Below, one piece after another: positions 9,051 through 15,860 of a stretch of DNA of 64,000 nucleotides. The notes below the pieces were generated by a model. That model saw only the letters and a program-made list of their open reading frames with translations, did not search any database and had not been told where the DNA came from. The translations under genes were made by a program, and so were the position numbers. The stretch covers positions 371,359-435,358 of the forward strand of contig NZ_CTEN01000004.1 of NCBI RefSeq assembly GCF_001375655.1. The letters are read 5' to 3'. How positions within the stretch are numbered: position 1 is the stretch's first letter; every line of letters starts with the position of its first letter. The DNA is from Streptococcus varani. GTDB taxonomy: Bacteria; Bacillota; Bacilli; Lactobacillales; Streptococcaceae.

Positions 9051-10610
9051 TTAAGGCCTAATCTTTAATTGTGATGGATCTTCAAAGGTATAGATTGGGA
9101 CCAATCCAGCCTCTTCTACACCCTCAATACGGTTGTTAACAGCCAAGATTTTTTTGTTGTCCACGATTGGATAAATCGCCGCTAAGTTTGCCAATTCCGC
9201 TTGTAAATCATCATAGATGACATCACGCTTAGCCTTATCTAGCTCTACTGCTCCTTTGTCAAATAGACCATTAATGGTAGCATCATTGAGCTTGAAGTAG
9301 TTAGAGGCACCGCCGCCTTTGAAGAGACGAGCATATTGGTCAGGGTCATTTCCCATAATATAGCCACCTAAGAAGAGGTTGTAGGCTACTGAACCTTCTT
9401 TACGAAGCTCTGTAAAGAGGGCTGTTGAATCTCCACCAGCTAACTCAACGGTCACACCTACTTGAGCCAGTTGTTCCTGAATCAAGGTAGCTTGTAAGGT
9501 TTGCGCTGGATCGGATGAATTGAAGCCTAAGTTCAATCTAAGGTTGCTAACACCAGCTTCTGCTAGGAGAGACTTGGCTTTCTCAACATTTTGCTCATAT
9601 TTTTCAACTTTTTCAGTCGCAAATGGATTCGCTACTGGTAAGAATGAAACAGGTGTCTCATAATATTCTTTATCCAGGTAGGCTGCCTGGTTCATCTCAT
9701 CTTTATTGAGAGCAAAGAGAAGGGCCTGACGGACACGGACATCGGACAATTCTGATGTCGTAGTGTTGAGACCAAGGTAGCCGACACGATTTTCGGTATA
9801 GGCATGAGTTGTGATAGTCTTACTATCTAAGTCTGCAATCTCAGATGGGAGAACAAAGGAGGCATCCACTTCACCTGTCTGCAAAGCAACCTTACGGGTA
9901 TCTGCACTTGTTATGATGCGAAGAACCAAATGATCAATTTCAGGTTCACCCTTGTAGTAGTTTTCATTGGCTTCCAACTTGATGTACTGACCATGTTTGT
10001 ACTCTACAAACTTATATGGTCCTGTTCCAACAGGTGTATTTTCCAATTGACTAACAGAGAAATCAGGCTCATCCTTATAGATGTGTTCCGGTATGATGTA
10101 GGTTTCTGTTACGATATTATCCAGAGCTGGTGCACTAACTGCTGGCAGGATAAATTTCACTGTGTAGTCGTCTTCTTTTTCAAGTTGCACGGGTTTGTCA
10201 TTAATATGGAGGCTGGCTGCATTTCCATTTTCCTTTTTGACCTTTTGAGCGTAAGTAAAGAGAACATCGTCAGCATTGAAGTCCTCACCATCAGACCATT
10301 TGACATCCTGACGCAGTTTGACAGTGATGCTCAGGCCATCTTCAGCGATTTCGTAGCTTTCTGCTAGTTCGTTGACATAAGTTCCATCTGGCTCCACGCG
10401 GATAAGTGGCGAGTAGAGGATATTGGTCAGGGTCAAGCCCCAACGGTCACTGGTGTTGATTGGGTTGGTTGAACTTGGGTCCCCATCGATAGCGTATGTA
10501 AAGGTTTCAGGATCGGCCTTGGAAGTATTTGTGGCTTCCTTAGTTCCACAAGCTGCTAGGGTTAAAACAGCAACTGCTGCCAAAAGACCACTAAAAAGTT
10601 TCTTTTTCAT
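9051..10610 (-). CDS. Peptide/nickel-type ABC transporter solute-binding lipoprotein (OppA/DppA-like)
   Basis: 519-residue precursor. The lipobox LAAC puts the acylated Cys at residue 21. The rest is an SBP_bac_5 fold (YNxLVRVEPDG-like LYSPLIRVEPDG, TVKLRQDVKWSDGEDFNADDV, NRVGYLGLNTT). AAGGAG precedes the ATG. It is the first gene of the operon and extracellular after anchoring. The family binds peptides, nickel or opines; no substrate determinant is recognisable here. Confidence 0.9.
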   Translation of the reverse strand: MKKKLFSGLLAAVAVLTLAACGTKEATNTSKADPETFTYAIDGDPSSTNPINTSDRWGLTLTNILYSPLIRVEPDGTYVNELAESYEIAEDGLSITVKLRQDVKWSDGEDFNADDVLFTYAQKVKKENGNAASLHINDKPVQLEKEDDYTVKFILPAVSAPALDNIVTETYIIPEHIYKDEPDFSVSQLENTPVGTGPYKFVEYKHGQYIKLEANENYYKGEPEIDHLVLRIITSADTRKVALQTGEVDASFVLPSEIADLDSKTITTHAYTENRVGYLGLNTTTSELSDVRVRQALLFALNKDEMNQAAYLDKEYYETPVSFLPVANPFATEKVEKYEQNVEKAKSLLAEAGVSNLRLNLGFNSSDPAQTLQATLIQEQLAQVGVTVELAGGDSTALFTELRKEGSVAYNLFLGGYIMGNDPDQYARLFKGGGASNYFKLNDATINGLFDKGAVELDKAKRDVIYDDLQAELANLAAIYPIVDNKKILAVNNRIEGVEEAGLVPIYTFEDPSQLKIRP

Positions 10611-10925
10611 ATCAAACTCCTTCTAAAATATTCTCCCTAATGATAACAAGAATTGATTCGCTTGCCCAATATAAAAATTTTAAATAGACTTAAAAAATTT
10701 TTATGGAAAGGAAAGAAAATCTGAAAACATTGCTAATGTCATTCAGAAAAAGCTCGCTTCAAAAATCAAAAGCGAACACCTTTCCTTTTCTATGCTTTAG
10801 AAATCGAACCTGTTCGCTTATTTATTTGGTATATCGGATGTTCGAAATTGAAATCATAGATTCCAGAAAAACGAACTTTCAGAAAGAGTCTCTTATGACT
10901 CTTGATAAACACAAAATCAACAACC
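10611..10925. other. Intergenic region upstream of the OppA-like gene
   Basis: AT-rich gap of 315 bp. It contains the palindromic block at 10671-10704 (ATAAAAATTTT...AAAATTTTTAT type) with the 18-mer ACTTAAAAAATTTTTATG that also occurs upstream of metQ, and a long-loop inverted repeat AAGCGAACA (10770-10778) / TGTTCGCTT (10811-10819). An open frame on the plus strand here has no ribosome binding site and no protein-like composition, so I do not call a gene. Confidence 0.5.
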
Positions 10926-11408
10926 TTAAACTTCTGATAAATCCTTTATCATCCATATATCCATGGCAGTATGTCCTGCTTGATTGTCTAAGGGTTGGGG
11001 CAAAGAATGAAAGCCAAAATGCTCATAAACCTTGACGGCCTCCTCTAGTTCTTTAGTAGTTTCTAAGTAAATCTTTTGATAGCCAGCACTCTTGGCATCT
11101 TGAAAAATTCGCTCAAGGATTCGACGTGATAAGCCTTGTCCACGATAAGAAGCATGGAGATAGAGCTTTTGCAATTCACATATCTCCTCTGTAACGGGTC
11201 CAAAACCACCGACTCCAAGAATTTGACCACCATCTTCTAAGACATAATAGGCTGATCTAGCTAAACCAGCATAGTAGGAACTCAACTCATCCAATTGAGG
11301 GTCAAAATATGCTGTACCAGGCTTATCCAAGCCATAACTTTCCAAAACCGAACGAATCATGTTGGCAACAGTAGCATTGTCACTTGGTTTTATTTTACCT
11401 ACTCTCAT
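10926..11408 (-). CDS. GNAT-family N-acetyltransferase
   Basis: 160 residues with the GNAT core. The acetyl-CoA pyrophosphate loop appears as SYRGQGLSRRILERI (R/Q-x-x-G-x-G/A type, about residues 88-102), followed by the C-terminal YEHFGFHSL beta-strand/helix signature. The substrate is unknown. It stands alone between the Opp operon and yebC and is preceded by GGAGAGGAAGATT. Confidence 0.85.
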   Translation of the reverse strand: MRVGKIKPSDNATVANMIRSVLESYGLDKPGTAYFDPQLDELSSYYAGLARSAYYVLEDGGQILGVGGFGPVTEEICELQKLYLHASYRGQGLSRRILERIFQDAKSAGYQKIYLETTKELEEAVKVYEHFGFHSLPQPLDNQAGHTAMDIWMIKDLSEV

Positions 11409-11671
11409 AATCTTCCTCTCCGATAAATACTAATATTCTTTAAAAAATAAAGATACTCTATTACAGCTTCCTACTAGGTAGGGCTGCGTCGTTTTTCTCC
11501 ATTTATTTCTAGTTTTCTTCCCATAATAACGTCGAATGAATTAACGTTTAGAATAGATATTAATACATAGGCTCTACTAAAGTACGGCAAGAAGAAAATG
11601 ACGATGTATCAATATTCATTTAAATGACCATGAAAACATTTCTATATATGTCTACTTTCCACTAGAAACAC

Positions 11672-11697
11672 AAAAACCAACCTTTCGGCTGGTCGTC
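11672..11697 (-). terminator. Terminator after yebC
   Basis: Minus-strand ACCAGCC-GAAA-GGTTGGT stem followed by TTTTTG, beginning 5 bp after the yebC stop codon. The rest of the 290-bp gap to the GNAT gene shows nothing recognisable. Confidence 0.85.
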
Positions 11698-11701
11698 ATT
11701 C

Positions 11702-12418
11702 TTAGAAGCCTTCTACGTTAGTGTAGATTTTTTGAATATCTTCATCATCTTCGAGGGCATCGTAAAGTTTTTCAAAGGTGACCAATTCATCACCTGTCAA
11801 AACAACTTCTGATTGAGGAATCATTTCTAATTCTGTGACTTGGAATTCTGCAATGCCTGCTTCTTTCAAGGCTAGAATAGCTTTGTGGAGATCCGTTGGT
11901 GCAGTATAAACAGTGATAGTACCATCTTCTGCTTCTACATCTTCCACTTCAACATCTGCTTCCAAGAGTTGCTCAAAGATGCTATCGGCATCATCGCCAG
12001 CAAAAACAGCAACGCCCTTTTTATCAAACATGAAAGAAACAGAGCCACTTGCTCCCATATTTCCGCCATTTTTACCAAAAGCAGTACGAACATTGGCTGC
12101 AGTACGGTTGACATTTGAAGTAAGGGTATCCACGATAATCATAGAGCCATTTGGCCCGAAACCTTCGTAACGACCTTCTACGAAAGTCTCATCCGTATTT
12201 CCCTTAGCCTTATCAATGGCCTTATCAATGATATGTTTTGGAACCTGTGCTTGCTTGGCACGATCGATAACGAATTTCAGTGAAGAGTTGGTTTCTGGGT
12301 CTGGATCCCCTTTTTTAGCAGCAACATAGATTTCAACACCAAACTTGGCAAACACTTTTGAGTTAGCACCGTCTTTAGCAGTCTTTTTCGCAACAATATT
12401 GGCCCATTTACGTCCCAT
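11702..12418 (-). CDS. yebC: YebC/PmpR-family DNA-binding/translation factor
   Basis: 238 residues from the ATG at 12418-12416 ([15 protein letters not shown]), with AAGGAGAATTCCC upstream, giving the normal family length. The family acts as a transcriptional regulator in some bacteria and helps translation of polyproline stretches in others. The frame stays open a further 48 codons upstream, but that part runs through the promoter into a transposable element and is not coding. A tandem duplication begins 45 bp upstream of the ATG. Confidence 0.92.
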   Translation of the reverse strand: MGRKWANIVAKKTAKDGANSKVFAKFGVEIYVAAKKGDPDPETNSSLKFVIDRAKQAQVPKHIIDKAIDKAKGNTDETFVEGRYEGFGPNGSMIIVDTLTSNVNRTAANVRTAFGKNGGNMGASGSVSFMFDKKGVAVFAGDDADSIFEQLLEADVEVEDVEAEDGTITVYTAPTDLHKAILALKEAGIAEFQVTELEMIPQSEVVLTGDELVTFEKLYDALEDDEDIQKIYTNVEGF

Positions 12419-12500
12419 GGGAATTCTCCTTATTCTAAGATGACAGAGCATCTCACTTTTTTCTTTTTGGAAATAAGCTCTATTTCCTGATAACTGTAAC

Positions 12501-12529
12501 ATTATACCATAATCTGCTTTTTTTGAGAA
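12501..12529 (-). promoter_or_regulatory. yebC promoter (copied once more at 13578-13606)
   Basis: Minus-strand TATAAT (12506-12501) with an extended TGG and a weak TTCTCA -35-like hexamer 17 bp upstream. It lies between the mini-element and yebC. The 1077-bp tandem duplication carries a second identical copy, which now sits within the intron remnant and points into its first reverse-transcriptase copy. Confidence 0.6.
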
Positions 12530-12538
12530 GACGAAAAG

Positions 12539-12548
12539 AAAGATTGGC
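12539..12548. repeat. Left target-site duplication of the mini-element
   Basis: AAAGATTGGC, identical to 14992-15001 immediately after the right terminal repeat of the element. A third copy at 13616-13625 is a by-product of the tandem duplication. Confidence 0.8.
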
Positions 12549-12664
12549 CACGCCGTACGCAATCGAGTAGAGACTAATTCCTAGCCCCTCTCACACCACC
12601 GTGCGTGCCGTTCGGCACACGGCGGTTCAACTAACTTTTAACGCATGTCGTTCAAGATAATAAT

Positions 12665-13639
12665 CTAGGCATGAAACCAGTCCACGTTTAGCGAGGACTG
12701 GTTTTGATATAGCTGAATTGACTTTTGTGCCACTAATTGATAGTGGTCACCCCAGCCAGATACCTTATCAGCTATCCATTTGGGAGTCCCTAGTTTAAGT
12801 AGTCCCCAAAGTCGCCTTGACTTCTTCTTCCATTGTTTCCAAATAATAACTCTAATTCGTGTCCTCAATCGTTTATCAATTTCTCCCATGACTGACTTCA
12901 TGTTAGTCAATGCGAAGTAGTTTATCCATCCGCGAATAAGCCAGTTGAGTTTCTCAATACGGCTACCCAAGTCAGTGCTCCATTTGCGTGTTGTGAGCTT
13001 CCTAAGTTTCCTCTTGAAACTCTGGATACTCTCTTGATGTGGACGACTTTTCCAACCTTCAGCTGATTTCCAGAATCCGAATCCAAGGTACTTCAGTTGA
13101 CTCGGTCTGGTAATCTTAGTCTTGGTCATATTGACTTTCAATCCCAGTCGCTTCTCAATGAATCGGCTAACTGAATACATGATACGTTTGGCAGATACTT
13201 CGCTCCCAACTGTGATGACACAGTCATCTGCGTACCGGACGAAACGAAGCCCTCGATTTTCCAATTCCTTGTCCAGCTCATTGAGCGTGATATTGGACAG
13301 GAGGGGAGATAGATTCCCACCTTGTGGTGTTCCCACCAGCGTTTTATGGCGCTGTCCATTGATAACTACACCCGAATGAAGATACCTACGAATCAGAGAC
13401 TCTGTATCTCCATCTTGGATAATGTTATGGACAAGAGACATCAATCTATCTTGGGGAACTGTGTCGAAGAATTTCTCAAGGTCAATGTCCACAATCCACT
13501 CATAGCCATCATTAAGGTATTCTAGTAACTTGATGATGGCTTTTTGGAAATAAGCTCTATTTCCTGATAACTGTAACATTATACCATAATCTGCTTTTTT
13601 TGAGAAGACGAAAAGAAAGATTGGCCACGCCGTACGCAA
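12665..13639 (-). pseudogene. Group II intron reverse transcriptase/maturase, C-terminal part, chimeric copy 1
   Basis: The frame holds RT palm motifs GTPQGGNLSPLL and FVRYADDCV (catalytic YADD), then the maturase/thumb region (GWINYFAL) to the natural C-terminus SSLNVDWFHA. There is no HNH domain. The first 33 codons are not intron sequence: they are the duplicated yebC upstream region read through, so the fingers domain is absent. The chimeric start is an accident of the duplication. No splicing or mobility function is expected. Confidence 0.85.
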
Positions 13640-14622
13640 TCGAGTAGAGACTAATTCCTAGCCCCTCTCACACCACCGTGCGTGCCGTTCGGCACACGGC
13701 GGTTCAACTAACTTTTAACGCATGTCGTTCAAGATAATAATCTAGGCATGAAACCAGTCCACGTTTAGCGAGGACTGGTTTTGATATAGCTGAATTGACT
13801 TTTGTGCCACTAATTGATAGTGGTCACCCCAGCCAGATACCTTATCAGCTATCCATTTGGGAGTCCCTAGTTTAAGTAGTCCCCAAAGTCGCCTTGACTT
13901 CTTCTTCCATTGTTTCCAAATAATAACTCTAATTCGTGTCCTCAATCGTTTATCAATTTCTCCCATGACTGACTTCATGTTAGTCAATGCGAAGTAGTTT
14001 ATCCATCCGCGAATAAGCCAGTTGAGTTTCTCAATACGGCTACCCAAGTCAGTGCTCCATTTGCGTGTTGTGAGCTTCCTAAGTTTCCTCTTGAAACTCT
14101 GGATACTCTCTTGATGTGGACGACTTTTCCACCCTTCAGCTGATTTCCAGAATCCGAATCCAAGGTACTTCAGTTGACTCGGTCTGGTAATCTTAGTCTT
14201 GGTCATATTGACTTTCAATCCCAGTCGCTTCTTAATGAATCGGCTAACTTAATACATGATACGTTTGGCAGATGCTTCGCTCCCAACTGTGATGACACAG
14301 TCATCTGCGTACCGGACGAAACGAAGCCCTCGATTTTCCAATTCCTTGTCCAGCTCATTGAGCGTGATATTGGACAGGAGGGGAGATAGATTCCCACCTT
14401 GTGGTGTTCCCACCAGCGTTTTATGGCGCTGTCCATTGATAACTACACCCGAATGAAGATACCTACGAATCAGAGACTCTGTATCTCCATCTTGGATAAT
14501 GTTATGGACAAGAGACATCAATCTATCTTGGGGAACTGTGTCGAAGAATTTCTCAAGGTCAATGTCCACAATCCACTCATAGCCATCATTAAGGTATTCT
14601 AGTAACTTGATGATGGCTTTTT
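13546..14622. repeat. Tandem duplication unit, copy 2 (1077 bp)
   Basis: Second copy of 12469-13545. It carries a second yebC promoter, target-site duplication and IS end. The G-to-T change at 14250 makes a stop codon (TCA to TAA on the coding strand) in the reverse-transcriptase reading. Confidence 0.93.
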
Positions 14623-14630
14623 CAGCCCCC
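13742..14630 (-). pseudogene. Group II intron reverse transcriptase/maturase, C-terminal part, copy 2, with nonsense codon
   Basis: Same reading as copy 1, entered from AEKAIIKLLEYLNDG with the upstream ORF half deleted. A TAA codon at 14251-14249 replaces the Ser after KRIMY, splitting it into a 5' part with the YADD motif and a 3' maturase part. The remaining 180 bp up to 14804 is intron 5' RNA sequence. Confidence 0.85.
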
Positions 14631-14809
14631 TCATCCGCTATATACGCCTTAATATCACGTTTCTGTTCGTAGAGCCACGATTTCGCTATCCCTTCCTCTC
14701 CCCGCTACCTCGCGATAGTCAGGCTTGGGAGTCGCTATTGGGTTCACCGGTAGAGGGTGCCCACGGAGGACTTGCACCTCAGATGTACGACATGCCCGTC
14801 GTACTGAAG

Positions 14810-14848
14810 AAAATGGGTGTAACCATTTTCAAGTTACACCCATTTTTT
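14810..14848. terminator. Terminator-like hairpin inside the mini-element
   Basis: Stem AAAATGGGTGTAAC / GTTACACCCATTTT with a 9-nt loop and T-run on the plus strand; T-rich on the minus strand too. No gene ends here, so it belongs to the mobile element. It lies 5 bp from the intron 5' end. Confidence 0.7.
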
Positions 14849-14991
14849 CAAAAAAATTTCAACGTTTTTCATTTCGACATAGTCAAATCCTCGTTTTCAG
14901 CTTGACTATAGCATAAATTTTATAATTTATAACTGCTTCCTTATGAAAATACGCTATCTGAAAACATAAATTTCTTCATGCGTTTGGCGTG

Positions 14992-15001
14992 AAAGATTGG
15001 C
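14992..15001. repeat. Right target-site duplication of the mini-element
   Basis: AAAGATTGGC, matching 12539-12548. Confidence 0.8.
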
Positions 15002-15007
15002 TGACCC

Positions 15008-15036
15008 TTGCTTTCCGCTTGAAAAATCCTTATAAT
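15008..15036 (+). promoter_or_regulatory. Promoter of the CPBP protease gene
   Basis: TTGCTT (15008-15013), 17-bp spacer, TATAAT (15031-15036), 31 bp before the ATG. The mini-element ends 16 bp upstream of the -35, so the promoter survived the insertion. Confidence 0.7.
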
Positions 15037-15067
15037 CAGGCTATATTCCAATGAAAGAAATTGATCT

Positions 15068-15721
15068 ATGAAAACTTTTGGCAAAAGCCTCTGGCTCCTT
15101 CTGCTTTTTATGACGTCACAAATGTCTAGTCTGGTTATTGCCTTTACCATGATCCCAAGTCAAATGCAAGGACAAGCCTACCAGCCTAATCTCTGGCTTC
15201 AACTACTCGTCACTCTCAGTGCCCTTCTATCGGTCTATCTAGTTTGGTTTTTTGCCAAAATTATTCAAATCCCCTTGCCAAAGTGGACCAAGTGGTCTCT
15301 CAAAGATACTGCCTTATCCTTAATACTTGCAGCAGTGACTACCTCTTACGCCCGCCTAGGGCTCTATCTTTTGCAGCAAATGCAGATTCATTCCACCGCC
15401 AATGATGCTGCCCTCAATGAGATCTTTGGTGGATTTAGCTTTCCAATTTTCTTTATTCTCATTGCCATCTGCGGCCCTATTATGGAAGAATGGATCTTCC
15501 GGGCTGGTATCATCGGTTTTCTTTTTGAAAAACATGCCCTAATCGGAGTTGCGGTTAGTAGTTTTATTTTCGGTGCCATGCACATGCCAACCAACCTTAT
15601 CAGTTGGGGCATTTATGGAGGAATGGGTCTTATTTTCTCGCTGGTTTATTACAAAACCAAGCGTTTGGAGCTAGTCATGGCCATCCATATACTCCATAAT
15701 ATAGCCGCAATCATGTTATAA
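15068..15721 (+). CDS. CPBP (CAAX/Abi) family intramembrane protease
   Basis: 217 residues with about six hydrophobic segments. The family motifs are present: GPIMEEWIFRAG (the EExxxR glutamate pair, about residues 139-150), FGAMHMP (FxxxH) and a C-terminal AIHILHN (HxxxN/D). These are the catalytic residues of Rce1-like intramembrane peptidases. In streptococci members occur with bacteriocin immunity, competence or membrane-protein turnover, but no bacteriocin gene is next to this one, so the role is open. Monocistronic. Confidence 0.85.
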   Translation: MKTFGKSLWLLLLFMTSQMSSLVIAFTMIPSQMQGQAYQPNLWLQLLVTLSALLSVYLVWFFAKIIQIPLPKWTKWSLKDTALSLILAAVTTSYARLGLYLLQQMQIHSTANDAALNEIFGGFSFPIFFILIAICGPIMEEWIFRAGIIGFLFEKHALIGVAVSSFIFGAMHMPTNLISWGIYGGMGLIFSLVYYKTKRLELVMAIHILHNIAAIML

Positions 15722-15765
15722 AAACAAAAGAAAGAGTAAAAAAGAATGATTTTCTCAAAAAATAC

Positions 15766-15794
15766 TTGACTGGTTAATTATTTGGTGGTATGAT
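15766..15794 (+). promoter_or_regulatory. Strong promoter of the LPXTG protein gene
   Basis: TTGACT (15766-15771), 17-bp spacer, TATGAT (15789-15794). It overlaps the first of two 25-bp direct repeats: 15764-15788 and 15832-15856 match at 21 of 25 positions, the second lying just before the start codon. Confidence 0.75.
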
Positions 15795-15801
15795 TTTATC
15801 T

Positions 15802-15814
15802 GACCGGTCCGGTC
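15802..15814. promoter_or_regulatory. GACCGGTCCGGTC palindrome, candidate operator
   Basis: Perfect 13-bp palindrome 7 bp downstream of the -10, between two copies of ACTGGTTAA. The three sites share RACYGGT. A position over the start of transcription suggests a repressor site; the regulator is unknown and not encoded next door. Confidence 0.5.
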
Positions 15815-15860
15815 TTAAAAAATTTCCGTTTACTTAACTGGTTAACGATTTGGAGGAATC

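Larger units (their letters stand above)
12469..13545. repeat. Tandem duplication unit, copy 1 (1077 bp)
   Basis: Nearly identical to 13546-14622. The unit runs from the yebC upstream region through the mini-element end, intron 3' part and about 290 codons of reverse transcriptase. The junctions share CTTTTT (12463-12468, 13540-13545, 14617-14622), indicating microhomology-mediated tandem duplication. I see four substitutions between copies (13055, 13156, 13173, 13197 against +1077). Confidence 0.93.
12562..14804 (-). mobile_element. Degenerate group II intron (probably class C) with internal deletion and tandem duplication
   Basis: On the minus strand it begins GTACGAC... at 14804 and ends ...CTCGAT at 12562 (G-T start, A-Y end). 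The flanking exons join as TTCA|TGCGTACGGCGTG, which recreates an uninterrupted IS terminal repeat like that at 36950, so the borders are well supported. Domain V is visible around 12590-12632: ACCGCCGTG-TGCC-GAAC-GGCA-CG-CACGGTGGT, with a 2-nt bulge and a CGC triad as in class C introns. A terminator-like hairpin lies just 5' of the insertion point, also a class C habit. The first half of the ORF is missing. Confidence 0.8.
12549..14991. mobile_element. ISAs1-type mini-element (MITE) carrying a group II intron
   Basis: The outer ends are CACGCCGTACGCA... (12549) and ...TTCATGCGTTTGGCGTG (14991). They are almost the same as the ends of the ISAs1-family element at 36950-38262. Both sides are flanked by the 10-bp direct repeat AAAGATTGGC. 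Removing the intron (12562-14804) leaves about 200 bp with no transposase, only the last stretch of the IS reading (KRMKKFMFSDS-like, compare KRMKKISFSEIE in the full IS). It lies between yebC and the CPBP gene, 16 bp before the latter's promoter. Confidence 0.8.

Noticed and set aside
10708..10740. Possible CodY box (AATCTGAAAAC) upstream of the OppA-like gene
   Set aside because: Only about 9 of 15 positions match the consensus; too weak to call.
10703..11035. 110-codon open frame on the plus strand
   Set aside because: No ribosome binding site, low-complexity Lys/Ser/Asn composition, overlaps the GNAT gene on the other strand, and spans the control region of the OppA-like gene.
12419..12562. 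48-codon N-terminal extension of YebC
   Set aside because: It runs through the yebC ribosome binding site, promoter and IS end. The internal ATG with AAGGAG gives exactly the family length.
12469..14622. CRISPR or other arrayed repeat
   Set aside because: The repeats are a two-copy tandem duplication. I saw no short regularly spaced repeats with unique spacers in the window.
14941..15150. Minus-strand frame with KRMKKFMFSDS
   Set aside because: It is only the decayed end of the ISAs1 transposase reading inside the mini-element and not a gene.
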